NCBI GenBank assembly: GCA_964420835.1
Contig: CAYQUO010000002.1
Location: forward strand, 1-64,000
Reading direction: 5' to 3'
Length of the DNA: 64,000 nucleotides
Source of the DNA: CAYQUO01 sp964420835
GTDB lineage: Bacteria; Chloroflexota; Anaerolineae; Anaerolineales; Anaerolineaceae
Shown: positions 1 through 8,476 of the stretch, piece after piece
How positions within the stretch are numbered: position 1 is the stretch's first letter
Layout: every line of letters starts with the position of its first letter
Notes under the pieces: generated by a model
Seen by the model: only the letters and a program-made list of their open reading frames with translations
What the model was told of the DNA's origin: nothing
Databases searched by the model: none
Position numbers and translations under genes: made by a program

Positions 1-60
<60 letters not shown>

Positions 61-168
61 TTTTCTTACACCTTTTCAGGTGTTATTGTTCGCGGATCTA
101 CAGAATTGGACGGTGCTTTTCTTCCTATCACTCTTCAGTTGTTAAGGTTCTGCCCTATCAAAGGCCGG

Positions 169-197
169 ATTCTACATCGACTGCACCAGGTTGTCAA
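169..197 (-). promoter_or_regulatory. rRNA promoter P3 (closest to 16S)
   Basis: On the minus strand TTGACA (197-192) and TAGAAT (174-169) are separated by 17 bp. The predicted start is near 162, giving a leader of about 100 nt before the 16S gene. It is the most downstream of three similar promoters. Confidence 0.75.
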
Positions 198-225
198 GCC
201 TGCCGGTTGTATTGCCTGCGGGCAT

Positions 226-265
226 AAAAAACCGATGTCTTCCCAATTCAATCAGTCAACATCGG
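226..265 (-). terminator. Terminator/attenuator-like hairpin inside the rRNA leader
   Basis: On the minus strand CCGATGT (265-259) can pair with ACATCGG (238-232) across a 20-nt loop. It is followed directly by six T residues (231-226). It sits downstream of P1 and P2 but upstream of P3, so only the upstream promoters would read through it. The stem is 7 bp with a long loop, so it may be a weak terminator, an attenuator or simply leader structure. Confidence 0.45.
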
Positions 266-367
266 CCATTCCATGTGACATTCCTGTGTGCCAGGCCTCC
301 TGGATGAGGGTTCTTCAATTGTTCATGATCAGCCGGCAAGTTCACCTGCCGTTTTTATGCGTAGGCT

Positions 368-396
368 ATTCTAAACAGCCGTTCTTGTTTTGTCAA
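368..396 (-). promoter_or_regulatory. rRNA promoter P2
   Basis: On the minus strand a consensus TTGACA (396-391) is followed after 17 bp by TAGAAT (373-368). The predicted start is near 361. It points into the 16S gene, and no other minus-strand gene intervenes. Confidence 0.75.
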
Positions 397-513
397 GGTT
401 TTTACGGCACAATTCGCCGGAATGTTGCATCCGGCGTTATCACCTGATCGCTTTTTAAATTGTCACCGGTTTGCCTAACGACGAAACCTGGATAAAGTAA
501 TAGACCTGTCTTC

Positions 514-541
514 ATTATACACGATGTCAACCATAAGTCAA
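514..541 (-). promoter_or_regulatory. rRNA promoter P1 (most distal)
   Basis: On the minus strand TTGACT (541-536) and a perfect TATAAT (519-514) are separated by 16 bp. The predicted start near 507 would give a leader of about 450 nt. A second TTGACA lies inside the spacer but only 5 bp from the -10, too close to act as its -35. Confidence 0.75.
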
Positions 542-796
542 GGTTCGCATGTTCTAATCAACTCATGGTGGTTGAATTATCCGAGGCCTTCGTATTTTCG
601 AAACCCTTATCCAAAGAGCCGTACAAAATAAATCCCGGGCTGATCGCTTCACGGGGTTGGCCGTCGTGACCGGGTGTCCAATAAAAATACGGAAGTCAAA
701 GTTCTGATGGAGAGGATCGCAGAGAAGGTTCTTGTTTTTAATTGCAGCGGGAACTGGAGGGCGTTTCGTTGTCTTAGCCGGCATATCTCTATTTGT

Positions 797-802
797 TATA
801 AT
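797..802 (+). promoter_or_regulatory. -10 box of the VanW-type gene; probable leaderless start
   Basis: A perfect TATAAT ends 9 bases before the ATG at 812. Transcription would begin at or within a few bases of the start codon, and there is no Shine-Dalgarno sequence. No convincing -35 at 17 bp is seen. Confidence 0.5.
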
Positions 803-811
803 GAGAACCGT

Positions 812-2698
812 ATGGGCGTTACTTATGTGCGAAAACAGGGCCGGAATTCCAGCCGCCTGATCAAGCAGATCATTTTGGCCAGCCTGCTTGGAGTTTGTGG
901 CTTCCTGTTCCTGTTGTTGTTTTTTATAGCCGGTTTCGAACTGGTGCACATCGGACGGATCTACCCTGGGACGCACGTGGGCGGCATAAACGTGGCAGGG
1001 ATGGGCAAAGAAGCTGCTGCCGATCGCATCAACCGGGAGTTGGCCTACCCGCTGACAGGGCGCATTTTATTGATGGATGAAGGACGAACCTGGAGTATGA
1101 CACCGGTCGAACTGGGTCTCTTCCTGGACCCGTTATCCTCGGCAAACAAGGCCTACCAGTTGGGCCGCAGTGGCAGCCTGTATGAACGCTTGCGAACCCA
1201 ATTTGTGGCCAGCCATTCCGGAAACGACCTGGCACCCAACCTGATCTTTGATCAGCGCACAGCAAAGGAAATTCTGGTCCGAATCTCCGAAGAGATCAAC
1301 GAGCCGGTAATCGAACCTTCGATCACCATACAGGGCTCCGAGGTGTTGGTGAACCCGGGCCAACGCGGCCGCCACCTGGACATTGCGGCTACGCTTGAAC
1401 TTTTGGCCAGGCGGTTTGAACTGCTGCAGGACGGAACAGTGCCCCTGGTGGTACGGGAGGCAGACCCGGTGACCCTGGACGTCAACCGGCAGGCAGAGGA
1501 AGCCCGCCGCATTCTGAGCCAACCGCTGCAATTGACCGCTGGAACGGGAGAAGCCGCATCCATGGCCTGGAGTATTGAGCCGCACATGCTTGCAGAACTG
1601 CTCACTTTTGAATCAGTGACCAGCAATGGACAGCAGGTTTACAAACTGGCACTCCGGAAGGACAAGATGCGACAAATTTTAAATGACCTGGCACCGGAGA
1701 TCCGGCAGGCGCCGGAAAATGCCCGCTTCATCTTCAATGACGATTTGCGGCAACTGGACTTGATGACCCCTGCGGTGATCGGCCGGGAACTCAATATTGA
1801 AGCCAGCCTGAACAGCATCTCGGAAAAACTGATCGCCGGAGAGCACTCGGTGCCACTTGAACTGGTTTTGACAGAACCGCAGGTCAAGGATGAAGCCACT
1901 GCCGAACAGCTTGGCATCACCGAGCTGGTGCATGCCGAGACCTCCTACTTTTATGGCTCCGATCCGGGCCGGGTACAAAACATTCAGGCGGCTTCCAGCC
2001 GCTTTCATGGACTGCTGGTTGCCCCCCATGAAACCTTCTCGATGGCAACCGCCCTGGGTGATATCAGCCTGGACAACGGCTACGCCGAGGCTCTGATTAT
2101 CCTGGGCAACCAGACCATCAAGGGTGTGGGCGGTGGGGTGTGCCAGGTGAGCACCACACTTTTCCGGTCAGCTTTTTTCAGCGGCTTCCCGATCCTTGAG
2201 CGTCACGCGCATGCCTACAGGGTGAGCTATTATGAGAAAACGGCCGGAAACCAAATCAATGAAAGCCTGGCCGGACTGGATGCCACAGTGTTCGTGCCGC
2301 TGGTGGACCTGAAGTTCACCAATGATACGCCCTACTGGTTGTTGATGGAGACCTATGTTTCACCGGCATATTCAAACCTGACCTGGAAGTTTTACTCCAC
2401 CGGAGATGGAAGGTCGGTAAACTGGAAGACTAGCGGGTTGACGAATGTGGTGCCGGCGCCCAAGACATTGTACCGGGAGAACCCGGAATTGCCGAACGGC
2501 AAGATAAAACAGGTGGACTGGAAGGCCGATGGAGCGGATATCACGGTTAACCGAACCGTATACAAGAGCGGTTCAGTTTATCTGCAGGATACGTTCAAGA
2601 CCCACTACCTGCCCTGGCAGGCAGTCTACGAGTATGGCCCGGGGACGGAAGGAATGCCGCCGCCGGATGCAGAGGAATCGCCTGAAGGGGAGGAATGA
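812..2698 (+). CDS. VanW family / peptidoglycan-binding-4 envelope protein
   Basis: The product is 628 aa. One N-terminal hydrophobic segment at about residues 18-45 should anchor it in the membrane with the bulk outside. Next comes a region resembling the PG_binding_4 repeat found N-terminal to VanW domains. The C-terminal half has the VanW hallmark GGGVCQVSTTLF at about residues 436-447. VanW proteins accompany glycopeptide-resistance and envelope genes; their biochemical role is not established. The ATG at 812 is preferred over an open start at 674 because the extra 46 residues are unlike a signal region and a TATAAT lies just before 812. A Trm112-type gene and an LCP gene follow on the same strand, so a cell-wall role is reasonable. 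Confidence 0.88.
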   Translation: MGVTYVRKQGRNSSRLIKQIILASLLGVCGFLFLLLFFIAGFELVHIGRIYPGTHVGGINVAGMGKEAAADRINRELAYPLTGRILLMDEGRTWSMTPVELGLFLDPLSSANKAYQLGRSGSLYERLRTQFVASHSGNDLAPNLIFDQRTAKEILVRISEEINEPVIEPSITIQGSEVLVNPGQRGRHLDIAATLELLARRFELLQDGTVPLVVREADPVTLDVNRQAEEARRILSQPLQLTAGTGEAASMAWSIEPHMLAELLTFESVTSNGQQVYKLALRKDKMRQILNDLAPEIRQAPENARFIFNDDLRQLDLMTPAVIGRELNIEASLNSISEKLIAGEHSVPLELVLTEPQVKDEATAEQLGITELVHAETSYFYGSDPGRVQNIQAASSRFHGLLVAPHETFSMATALGDISLDNGYAEALIILGNQTIKGVGGGVCQVSTTLFRSAFFSGFPILERHAHAYRVSYYEKTAGNQINESLAGLDATVFVPLVDLKFTNDTPYWLLMETYVSPAYSNLTWKFYSTGDGRSVNWKTSGLTNVVPAPKTLYRENPELPNGKIKQVDWKADGADITVNRTVYKSGSVYLQDTFKTHYLPWQAVYEYGPGTEGMPPPDAEESPEGEE

Positions 2699-2749
2699 AG
2701 GCGTGAATATGGTAAAATGAGACAACCGAATCCTTCGGCTGGAGGCAAG

Positions 2750-2971
2750 ATGGTCAACCCTGATCTATTGGAGATATTGCGTTGCCCCGCTTGTGTGCGG
2801 GAAAAAGATGGCTTTCTTGAGATGGTTAAGGATACCTGGCTGGTCTGCAAGGACTGTGGTCGGAAATACCCGATCGTTGAAGACATCCCGGTAATGCTGA
2901 TAGATGAGGGCGACAAGTGGTCTGCCACACCGGTGGAGAACCTTCCGGTGCCACCGCCCACCCCCAAGTGA
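2750..2971 (+). CDS. Trm112/YcaR-type small zinc-ribbon protein
   Basis: The product is 73 aa with two CxxC-like knuckles: CPAC near residue 10 and CKDCGRKYPIVEDIPVML further on. This matches the Trm112 family (PF03966). Eukaryotic and archaeal Trm112 proteins activate methyltransferases, while bacterial YcaR-like members are uncharacterised. The ATG at 2750 has GGAGG at 2741-2745. An upstream in-frame ATG at 2717 lacks such a site and overlaps a TAAAAT -10 candidate (2713-2718). The C-terminus ends in a Pro-rich tail. The family call is firm; the function is unknown. Confidence 0.85.
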   Translation: MVNPDLLEILRCPACVREKDGFLEMVKDTWLVCKDCGRKYPIVEDIPVMLIDEGDKWSATPVENLPVPPPTPK

Positions 2972-3057
2972 TTGTCGATTGGAACCGTTCTTGCACCCGA
3001 TTTAAATAAACGGAACGGGACGGTTTTATTTTAAATCAATGATAGAAGATTTCCCTT

Positions 3058-4482
3058 ATGCCTGAAAAAGAAATGCGAATGGCCAAGCGGCGGATGCACA
3101 AGCTTGACCCCCTTTCGATCATTCTGATTGCTGTTTTTGGGATCGTTTCCATTGCTGCAGCCATAACAGCCTTCATTGTTGTCAGAAATTTGACAAAAAC
3201 ATGGAGTATGACCAGCCTGCCAGGCGCTCCACAGATTGCCGCCTCCGAAGCAACCAAGATCGCCGCCAGCGGCAACCCAATCCTTTTTGAACCCATGCAA
3301 TCCTCCAGCGGCCCTTTGCCGGAGCCCTGGGACCGGAAGAGCCGGGTGACGGTGCTGTTAATGGGTCTGGATTATCGGGATTGGGAAGCTGGCGAAGTGC
3401 CAAGAACAGATTCGATGATGCTCCTGACTCTGGACCCGATCAACGACACAGCAGGCATCCTCTCCATCCCCCGCGACCTGTGGGTGAACATCCCCGGATT
3501 CGATTATGCCAAGATCAATACGGCATATTTTCTGGGTGAGATTAACAAATTGCCCGGGGGTGGCCCGGCGCTGGCCACCGAAACCGTGGAGCAGTTCCTG
3601 GGCGTACCAATCAATTACTACGCCCAGATCGACTTTTATGCCTTTGCCAGGTTCATTGATTCAATGGGCGGGCTGACGTTGCACGTCCGGGATCAAATAA
3701 CGGTCGATCCTCTGGGACCTGCCAACACGGTTACACTTTACCCGGGCGTACAGGATCTGGACGGTGCTACAACCCTGGCGTATGCACGCGCCCGCTACAC
3801 TGAAGGGGGCGATTTTGACCGCTCCATGCGACAGCAGGAAGTGCTGATGGCCATTCGCTACCAGATTTTGGCGGTAAACATGCTGCCGACAATGATCGCC
3901 AAGGCGCCGGAATTGTATGCGGAGATTTCCAGTGGGCTGCGCACGAATATGTCTCTTGACGAAGCGATCGCCCTTGGCTTGGCTGCCTTGAATGTGCCGG
4001 AGAAGAACATCAAACAGGGAGTTATTGGACCGCCCAAACAGGTCATTTTTGCCACCTCTCCGGATGGGCTGTCGATCATGATCCCTGTGAATGACCAGAT
4101 CCGCCTTTTGAGGGATGAGATCTTTGCCAGCGGTGAAGCGGTTGGCCCCGCTGCCATAGGAAATGATCCCACGGCGTTGATGTTGGGGGAACAGGCCCGG
4201 GTATATGTGCAGAATGGCACGGAAGCGCCCGGCCTGGCCACGCGCACGGCTGATTATTTCCGCTCACTCGGGATGAATGTGGTTGGAGATTCAAACGCCG
4301 ATTCCATCTACCAGCAGAGCACACTGATCATTGCAAACGGCAAGCCTTACACAGCGAGTTACCTGCAACAGTTGATGGGGATACAGACTGCCAATATCTA
4401 CAGCCGGTTCGAGCCGGATTCGGCCGCCGACATCGTGGTGATCGTTGGCAATGATTGGGCTTCGTCGAACACGCTGCCTTAA
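3058..4482 (+). CDS. LytR-CpsA-Psr (LCP) family protein with C-terminal LytR_C domain
   Basis: The product is 474 aa. A single membrane segment at about residues 17-44 is followed by the LCP domain at about 95-250, with the motifs PRTDSMMLLTLDP, SIPRDLWVNIPG and, near its end, DFDRSMRQQE. Those Arg and Asp residues line the polyprenyl-pyrophosphate pocket in the family. A C-terminal LytR_C-like domain runs from about 378 to 470. LCP enzymes attach undecaprenyl-linked glycopolymers to peptidoglycan or surface proteins outside the membrane. It follows the VanW and Trm112 genes and is closed by a strong terminator. The polymer transferred cannot be told from sequence. Confidence 0.92.
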   Translation: MPEKEMRMAKRRMHKLDPLSIILIAVFGIVSIAAAITAFIVVRNLTKTWSMTSLPGAPQIAASEATKIAASGNPILFEPMQSSSGPLPEPWDRKSRVTVLLMGLDYRDWEAGEVPRTDSMMLLTLDPINDTAGILSIPRDLWVNIPGFDYAKINTAYFLGEINKLPGGGPALATETVEQFLGVPINYYAQIDFYAFARFIDSMGGLTLHVRDQITVDPLGPANTVTLYPGVQDLDGATTLAYARARYTEGGDFDRSMRQQEVLMAIRYQILAVNMLPTMIAKAPELYAEISSGLRTNMSLDEAIALGLAALNVPEKNIKQGVIGPPKQVIFATSPDGLSIMIPVNDQIRLLRDEIFASGEAVGPAAIGNDPTALMLGEQARVYVQNGTEAPGLATRTADYFRSLGMNVVGDSNADSIYQQSTLIIANGKPYTASYLQQLMGIQTANIYSRFEPDSAADIVVIVGNDWASSNTLP

Positions 4483-4506
4483 TGGCAGAAAACCAAGGTT
4501 GATGAC

Positions 4507-4536
4507 CCGGCCGGTTTATTTGCCGGCCGGTTTTGA
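4507..4536 (+). terminator. Rho-independent terminator after the LCP gene
   Basis: CCGGCCGG (4507-4514) and CCGGCCGG (4523-4530) form a perfect 8-bp stem with an 8-nt loop, followed by TTTTGATTT. It separates the LCP gene from the convergent DUF438 gene. Confidence 0.85.
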
Positions 4537-4584
4537 TTTGGCGTCAGTTGGTTGATGTGGTATCCCTCTTGCGGGTATTTCCCT

Positions 4585-5799
4585 TTACTCATCCAGCAGT
4601 CTTCGCTCTCCATGGAGGGCGCGCAGGGCTGTAACGTCCTGCGACACTTCAAGAGTACCCCGGTAGGCGCCCGTCGAATCGCGCAAAGCGTAATAGCAAA
4701 TGTCGATAAAGCGGTCGTTCATTTGTATCCAGAACTCTGCCCGGTCACGCCTGCCGGCGCGAAAATCGTCCAGAATGCGCTGGACTGTGTGCACACTCGC
4801 CGGGGGATGGCAGTTTTGCACAGAGCGGCCAATGATTGCCGGTGTACGGACGAAGATGCGCTCAGGGGTTTGAGAATAGTAGCGAACGGTATCGTTCTCA
4901 TCAACAAAGGTAATATCCACCGGCAGGCGGGTAAGCATGAGGTCGATCTGCTCACTGGTCAGGGCTCCGGTATGGAGGGCGAGTTCTCCTGCGGCGGTCT
5001 GCGGGACTGGTGACGCCTGGGAGGATGTGGAGACGGCTGATGCAGTGGAAGTGACGGGGGGTTCTTTTCTCACTCTGAAGCGGGCGATCTCGCCGTCCTG
5101 CTCGCTGATGGCCATCCATGCCTCCGGGGTCAGCCGTTCGATGGCAGCGGGAAAGAGGATCTTCTCCTCCTTGAAGACCATGGAATCCATCGTTTCAGCA
5201 ACTTCCTTAAAAACCTGCCTGACCTGTTCAAGGGAGGCGGGCAGTCCTTCGGCCGCTTTTCTTAACTGTTTAAGGCTGGTGCGGATCTGATCGTGGATGC
5301 CCCACATCACCTGTGATGGACCGGTGAAGCCCACTCTTTCGAGGTAGGGGAAGAGCAGGTTTTCCTTGCGGGTGTAATGATGTTCAAAATCGGCCAGGTT
5401 CGCAATACCTTCCTGAAGCCGGAGCACCCAATCGCCACCTGCATCGCCGCCGCCGGCGATTTTTTGTCGCAGATCGGCAAGCAGGGCCAGGAGTGCCTGG
5501 TTTTCCTGCTGGAAGACAAAAACCGGATGATCTTTGGCGGCTTCTGCTTGGTGGCCCTTTTCAAGAGCCTCCTGGAACACAGCCACGTGAACATCGCAGA
5601 GGAGTTGAATTGCTTCGGGGGGTGTACCTTCGGAGATAAGCATCTGCTCCACCTCTGCAATCTCTGCCGAGGAGGCTTCGCGAACAAGGGCACTGAATTC
5701 CGAGCGGAGATCTTCCACACTGCGCCCCTCGTGAAGTTGCTGAAGCATGCGCTTGAGCATCTCCTTGCGACGGGTTACGTTATTAATATATTCACTCAT
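4585..5799 (-). CDS. DUF438 / hemerythrin HHE / PAS protein
   Basis: The product is 404 aa. Residues ~10-80 match DUF438. Residues ~85-230 match a hemerythrin HHE four-helix bundle with candidate iron ligands in DHPVF, FEHHYTRKE, HDQIRTS and FKEEKILF. Residues ~285-395 match a PAS domain seen in the same family. Hemerythrin domains bind di-iron and react with O2 or NO (YtfE/RIC is the studied relative). The start ATG has a good AAGGAG. The upstream Crp/Fnr-type box at 5868-5883 lies at the class II distance from a TAAGAT -10 (5846-5841), so expression is probably controlled by the Fnr-like protein at 57.3-58.1 kb. A role in sensing or coping with oxygen or NO is inferred. Confidence 0.88.
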   Translation of the reverse strand: MSEYINNVTRRKEMLKRMLQQLHEGRSVEDLRSEFSALVREASSAEIAEVEQMLISEGTPPEAIQLLCDVHVAVFQEALEKGHQAEAAKDHPVFVFQQENQALLALLADLRQKIAGGGDAGGDWVLRLQEGIANLADFEHHYTRKENLLFPYLERVGFTGPSQVMWGIHDQIRTSLKQLRKAAEGLPASLEQVRQVFKEVAETMDSMVFKEEKILFPAAIERLTPEAWMAISEQDGEIARFRVRKEPPVTSTASAVSTSSQASPVPQTAAGELALHTGALTSEQIDLMLTRLPVDITFVDENDTVRYYSQTPERIFVRTPAIIGRSVQNCHPPASVHTVQRILDDFRAGRRDRAEFWIQMNDRFIDICYYALRDSTGAYRGTLEVSQDVTALRALHGERRLLDE

Positions 5800-5840
5800 G
5801 GTGCTCTCCTTCTTGGATCATTTCTCATCGTAATACACCA

Positions 5841-5846
5841 ATCTTA
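5841..5846 (-). promoter_or_regulatory. -10 box of the DUF438/hemerythrin gene
   Basis: TAAGAT on the minus strand lies exactly 21 bp downstream of the palindrome at 5868-5883, leaving no separate -35. This is typical of activator-dependent class II promoters. The predicted start near 5834 gives a ~35-nt leader. Confidence 0.5.
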
Positions 5847-5867
5847 CGCGCCAAGACAAGTTCTTAC

Positions 5868-5883
5868 TTTGCGCTGGCGCAAA
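5868..5883. promoter_or_regulatory. Crp/Fnr-type operator TTTGCGCTGGCGCAAA
   Basis: This perfect 16-bp inverted repeat has the TTGnn-N4-nnCAA geometry of Fnr-family sites. It is identical, base for base, to a second copy at 57332-57347. Its centre is 41.5 bp upstream of the predicted transcription start of the DUF438/hemerythrin gene. Confidence 0.75.
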
Positions 5884-5916
5884 TAATAAGGAAGGCCTTA
5901 TCATGAGAAAAACGGC

Positions 5917-6753
5917 TTAGGAAGATGGTGAGAGGGGGCGAGCGGCGAAAACCCTGAGGAGGGTTACCGAGTCCTCCTCATCGTTGCCTGTGATGAACCC
6001 GGGCAGGATGCGGTGTTTTATCCGGTTGAAAGCCGAAGGGTCACGAGCCAGCACATCCAGCCTGGTTTCATGGAATAATCCGGTGAACAGGCGGCGGTAA
6101 TCGCCGATACGAAGGCGGTTCAAGTTGCTGGTGGGGTTCAGCCAACGACGCCAGGTTGCCTCGGAGTAGCACAGCATTTCGAAGGGATAGCGGAAGTAAT
6201 GGTCCCGCAAGTCCACATAATGCAGGTGAACACCGTCGGGTGTGGTCAAGGCTGCAAGAGCACGGGCGATTTTTTCAACATTCTGCAGGTGCTCAAAGAC
6301 CGAGGAGCTGAGAACAAGGTCCACCGCCTGGATGGATTTTTGAAAGCCGGTGTGGCGCACATCTGCGTGACAAACCGTGAAATACTGTTTCGAAGGAAAG
6401 AGATGCCCTTCCCGGGAATTAAAATACTGCGGGGAAGCCGCGGAGCCAGGCGGATCACCAGTGGAAAAGGGAAAGCCGCGTCGTTCAACCAGGACGACAT
6501 GAGCAGCTCCCAGTTCGAGAAGACCGCAGGCGACGGAATAACTGCCGCCGTAACCAAAAATGAGCACCCGGCGCCCATGCAGGCTGCAACCTTTTTCAGC
6601 CAGGTCAGTCTGGTATCGGGAAACAGCCTCCATGGGGGAGCGTGTTTCCAGGCCGGGTTTGATGATGATTTTCCAGCCCAGTAGAAGCCTGACGATGGGT
6701 TCGGGCAGGAAATGCCGGACGATGCGGGGCAGAAGGTAGGAAAAGGGAGCCAC
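5917..6753 (-). CDS. Class I SAM-dependent methyltransferase
   Basis: The product is 278 aa. A Rossmann SAM-binding motif (VLIFGYGGSYSVACGLLELGA) lies near residue 63, an acidic residue ending strand 2 in VLVERRG, and a motif IV-like LVLSSSVFEHLQNV further on, all typical of class I methyltransferases. The GTG at 6753 is chosen because GGAGG precedes it at 8 nt; a TTG six codons upstream is possible. It lies 42 bases after the fatty acyl-AMP ligase gene on the same strand, so it may modify the lipid, peptide or sugar made by that group. The substrate cannot be deduced. Confidence 0.75.
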   Translation of the reverse strand: MAPFSYLLPRIVRHFLPEPIVRLLLGWKIIIKPGLETRSPMEAVSRYQTDLAEKGCSLHGRRVLIFGYGGSYSVACGLLELGAAHVVLVERRGFPFSTGDPPGSAASPQYFNSREGHLFPSKQYFTVCHADVRHTGFQKSIQAVDLVLSSSVFEHLQNVEKIARALAALTTPDGVHLHYVDLRDHYFRYPFEMLCYSEATWRRWLNPTSNLNRLRIGDYRRLFTGLFHETRLDVLARDPSAFNRIKHRILPGFITGNDEEDSVTLLRVFAARPLSPSS

Positions 6754-6795
6754 GAGTGTTTCCTCCCTCAACCTAGGTGCAGGTGTAACATCCGG

Positions 6796-8475
6796 TCACT
6801 GGCTGCGGGTCTCCTGTAGATACTTGTCGCGGTTGGAAAGGCGGGCATTCTTCCCGCTGCTGGTTTTGACCATCCAGCCAGGGCCGACAAGATGAACATC
6901 CGCCAGGACCACAGCCGAGCCGCGGTTGACCGCCTCGCGCACCTGACGGGATATGCGATCCAGATCGCCGGGTTCCTGCGTCTCCACCTCTGCGACGATG
7001 ACCACCTCCTCGGTCCCGGCGTCCTCACTGTAAAGGCCAAAAGCGGTGACCCGGCCCGGGTGAACGCCGGCCACTTCCATGGCCAGGGTTTCCAGGTCCT
7101 GCGGGTAGATGTTCTTGCCGCCAACGATGATGAGGTCCTTATTGCGGCCGGAGATGTAGACCTCGCCATTGGCCATGTAGCCGTAATCCCCGGTGAGGAA
7201 CCAGCCATCGAGAAATGCTTTTACGGTTTCATCAGGGCGCTGATAGTAGCCGGTGAGCATGCAATCGCTCTTCAAAGCCAGCTCACCGACATGTCGATCG
7301 GGAAGAGATTCCCCCTTCTGCGATACGACCCGAACCTGCGTGCCCGGGATGGGCGGACCAGCCGAAAGCATGCGGATTGAGGGTGCCCCCGGGCGGGCGT
7401 TTATGGCCCGGCGCTGCTCCTGAAAGGCATCGCGGTCGATCTCGTCAACGGTGACCGGGAAATCAATGCCGCCCTGGGTGACGGCAAAGACGTTCTCGGC
7501 CATGGCGTAACAGGTGGTCAGCGCCTGCGGGCGCAGACCAAGGGACTGAAAACGTTCCAGGAAGATGCGGTGGCTTTCAAAGCGCATGGGCTCCGAGCAG
7601 TTGCTGACCGCCCGCCAGGAGGAGAGATCCACCCCATCAAGGTGGCGGTCACGAATGCGTGTGGCACAAAAGTTATAGGCAAAGTTTGGCAGCCAGCTGA
7701 GCGTACCCCGGTACCGGCTGACCGCCTGCAGCAGGCGCTGGGGCGCCCGCACCCAATCGAAAGGTGACATGAGAACCAGCGGCAAACCCGATAGGATGGG
7801 TTGCAGAAAACCGGCTATCAGGCCCATGTCGTGGTAAAGCGGCAGCCAACTGACGACGACATCGTCTGACTGAAGATGGAGAGCCCGTCCATAAGTCTCC
7901 AATTGGTTGAAGACCGCCCGGTGGGAGAGCGCCACCCCCTTTTGTAAGCCGGTGGTTCCGGAGGAATGCTGAAGGAGAACAATATCCTCCGGTTGGCGCG
8001 AGAGACCGCCGAAGTTGGAGAAGTCCAGGCCGACTGGAGGACCGGCTTGCGAGGTGAGAATAACAGAGCGAACGGAATCCCCTGGGCGCAATGCAGCACG
8101 AACCTCGGTTTCAAAATCCGGGTAGGTGATGATGGCTGAAGGACGGGTGATGGCAACGAGCGATGCCAGGTCTGCCCGGTAACGCTCCGGGAGGAGCTTT
8201 TCCGTAAGAAATGGCATGATGGAGGGTATGGTGCCGTGAAGAATGACACCAAAGTAGGCGTGAATGAGTTCCAGACTGTGCTGGAGGATCAGGATGACCA
8301 CTTCGCCAGGCTGGATGCCAGCATCTGCCAGGAGATGGGAAAACGTGGCCGCACCCTGAAGCAGATCCCGGTAGGCAATCGGCAGATCTGGCTGGCCGGC
8401 AGTTTGCAGGTAAATGCAGACTTGGTCCGGTTTATGCTCGTAGAAACGCAGCAGGGCGGCTGAAAAGGTGGTCAC
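6796..8475 (-). CDS. Fatty acyl-AMP ligase (FAAL)-type AMP-binding enzyme
   Basis: The product is 559 aa from the ANL adenylating superfamily. Motifs in order are the P-loop-like LLQHSSGTTGLQKGV (~185), WLPLYHDMGLIAGFLQPI, WLPNFAYNFC, the ATP motif TGDYGYM and a C-terminal hinge plus catalytic Lys in VKTSSGKNAR. WLPLYHDMGLI and PNFAYN are typical of FAALs rather than acyl-CoA ligases. FAALs activate a fatty acid as acyl-adenylate and pass it to an acyl carrier protein. A carrier protein gene lies immediately upstream and overlaps it. The GTG at 8475 is preferred; a TTG at 8496 is the alternative. Without a PKS or NRPS nearby the acyl acceptor is unknown. Confidence 0.85.
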   Translation of the reverse strand: MTTFSAALLRFYEHKPDQVCIYLQTAGQPDLPIAYRDLLQGAATFSHLLADAGIQPGEVVILILQHSLELIHAYFGVILHGTIPSIMPFLTEKLLPERYRADLASLVAITRPSAIITYPDFETEVRAALRPGDSVRSVILTSQAGPPVGLDFSNFGGLSRQPEDIVLLQHSSGTTGLQKGVALSHRAVFNQLETYGRALHLQSDDVVVSWLPLYHDMGLIAGFLQPILSGLPLVLMSPFDWVRAPQRLLQAVSRYRGTLSWLPNFAYNFCATRIRDRHLDGVDLSSWRAVSNCSEPMRFESHRIFLERFQSLGLRPQALTTCYAMAENVFAVTQGGIDFPVTVDEIDRDAFQEQRRAINARPGAPSIRMLSAGPPIPGTQVRVVSQKGESLPDRHVGELALKSDCMLTGYYQRPDETVKAFLDGWFLTGDYGYMANGEVYISGRNKDLIIVGGKNIYPQDLETLAMEVAGVHPGRVTAFGLYSEDAGTEEVVIVAEVETQEPGDLDRISRQVREAVNRGSAVVLADVHLVGPGWMVKTSSGKNARLSNRDKYLQETRSQ

Positions 8476-8476
8476 T

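Noticed and set aside
334..357. Plus-strand terminator inside the rRNA leader
   Set aside because: CGGCA/TGCCG followed by TTTTT is only 5 bp and no plus-strand gene would use it.
106..447. 113-codon open frame on the plus strand in the rRNA leader
   Set aside because: The region holds three rRNA promoters on the other strand. The product has no domain and no ribosome-binding site.
3005..3032. Terminator between the Trm112-type and LCP genes
   Set aside because: The AAATAAA/TTTATTT stem is AT-only with a bulge and lacks a T-run, so it is too weak to claim.
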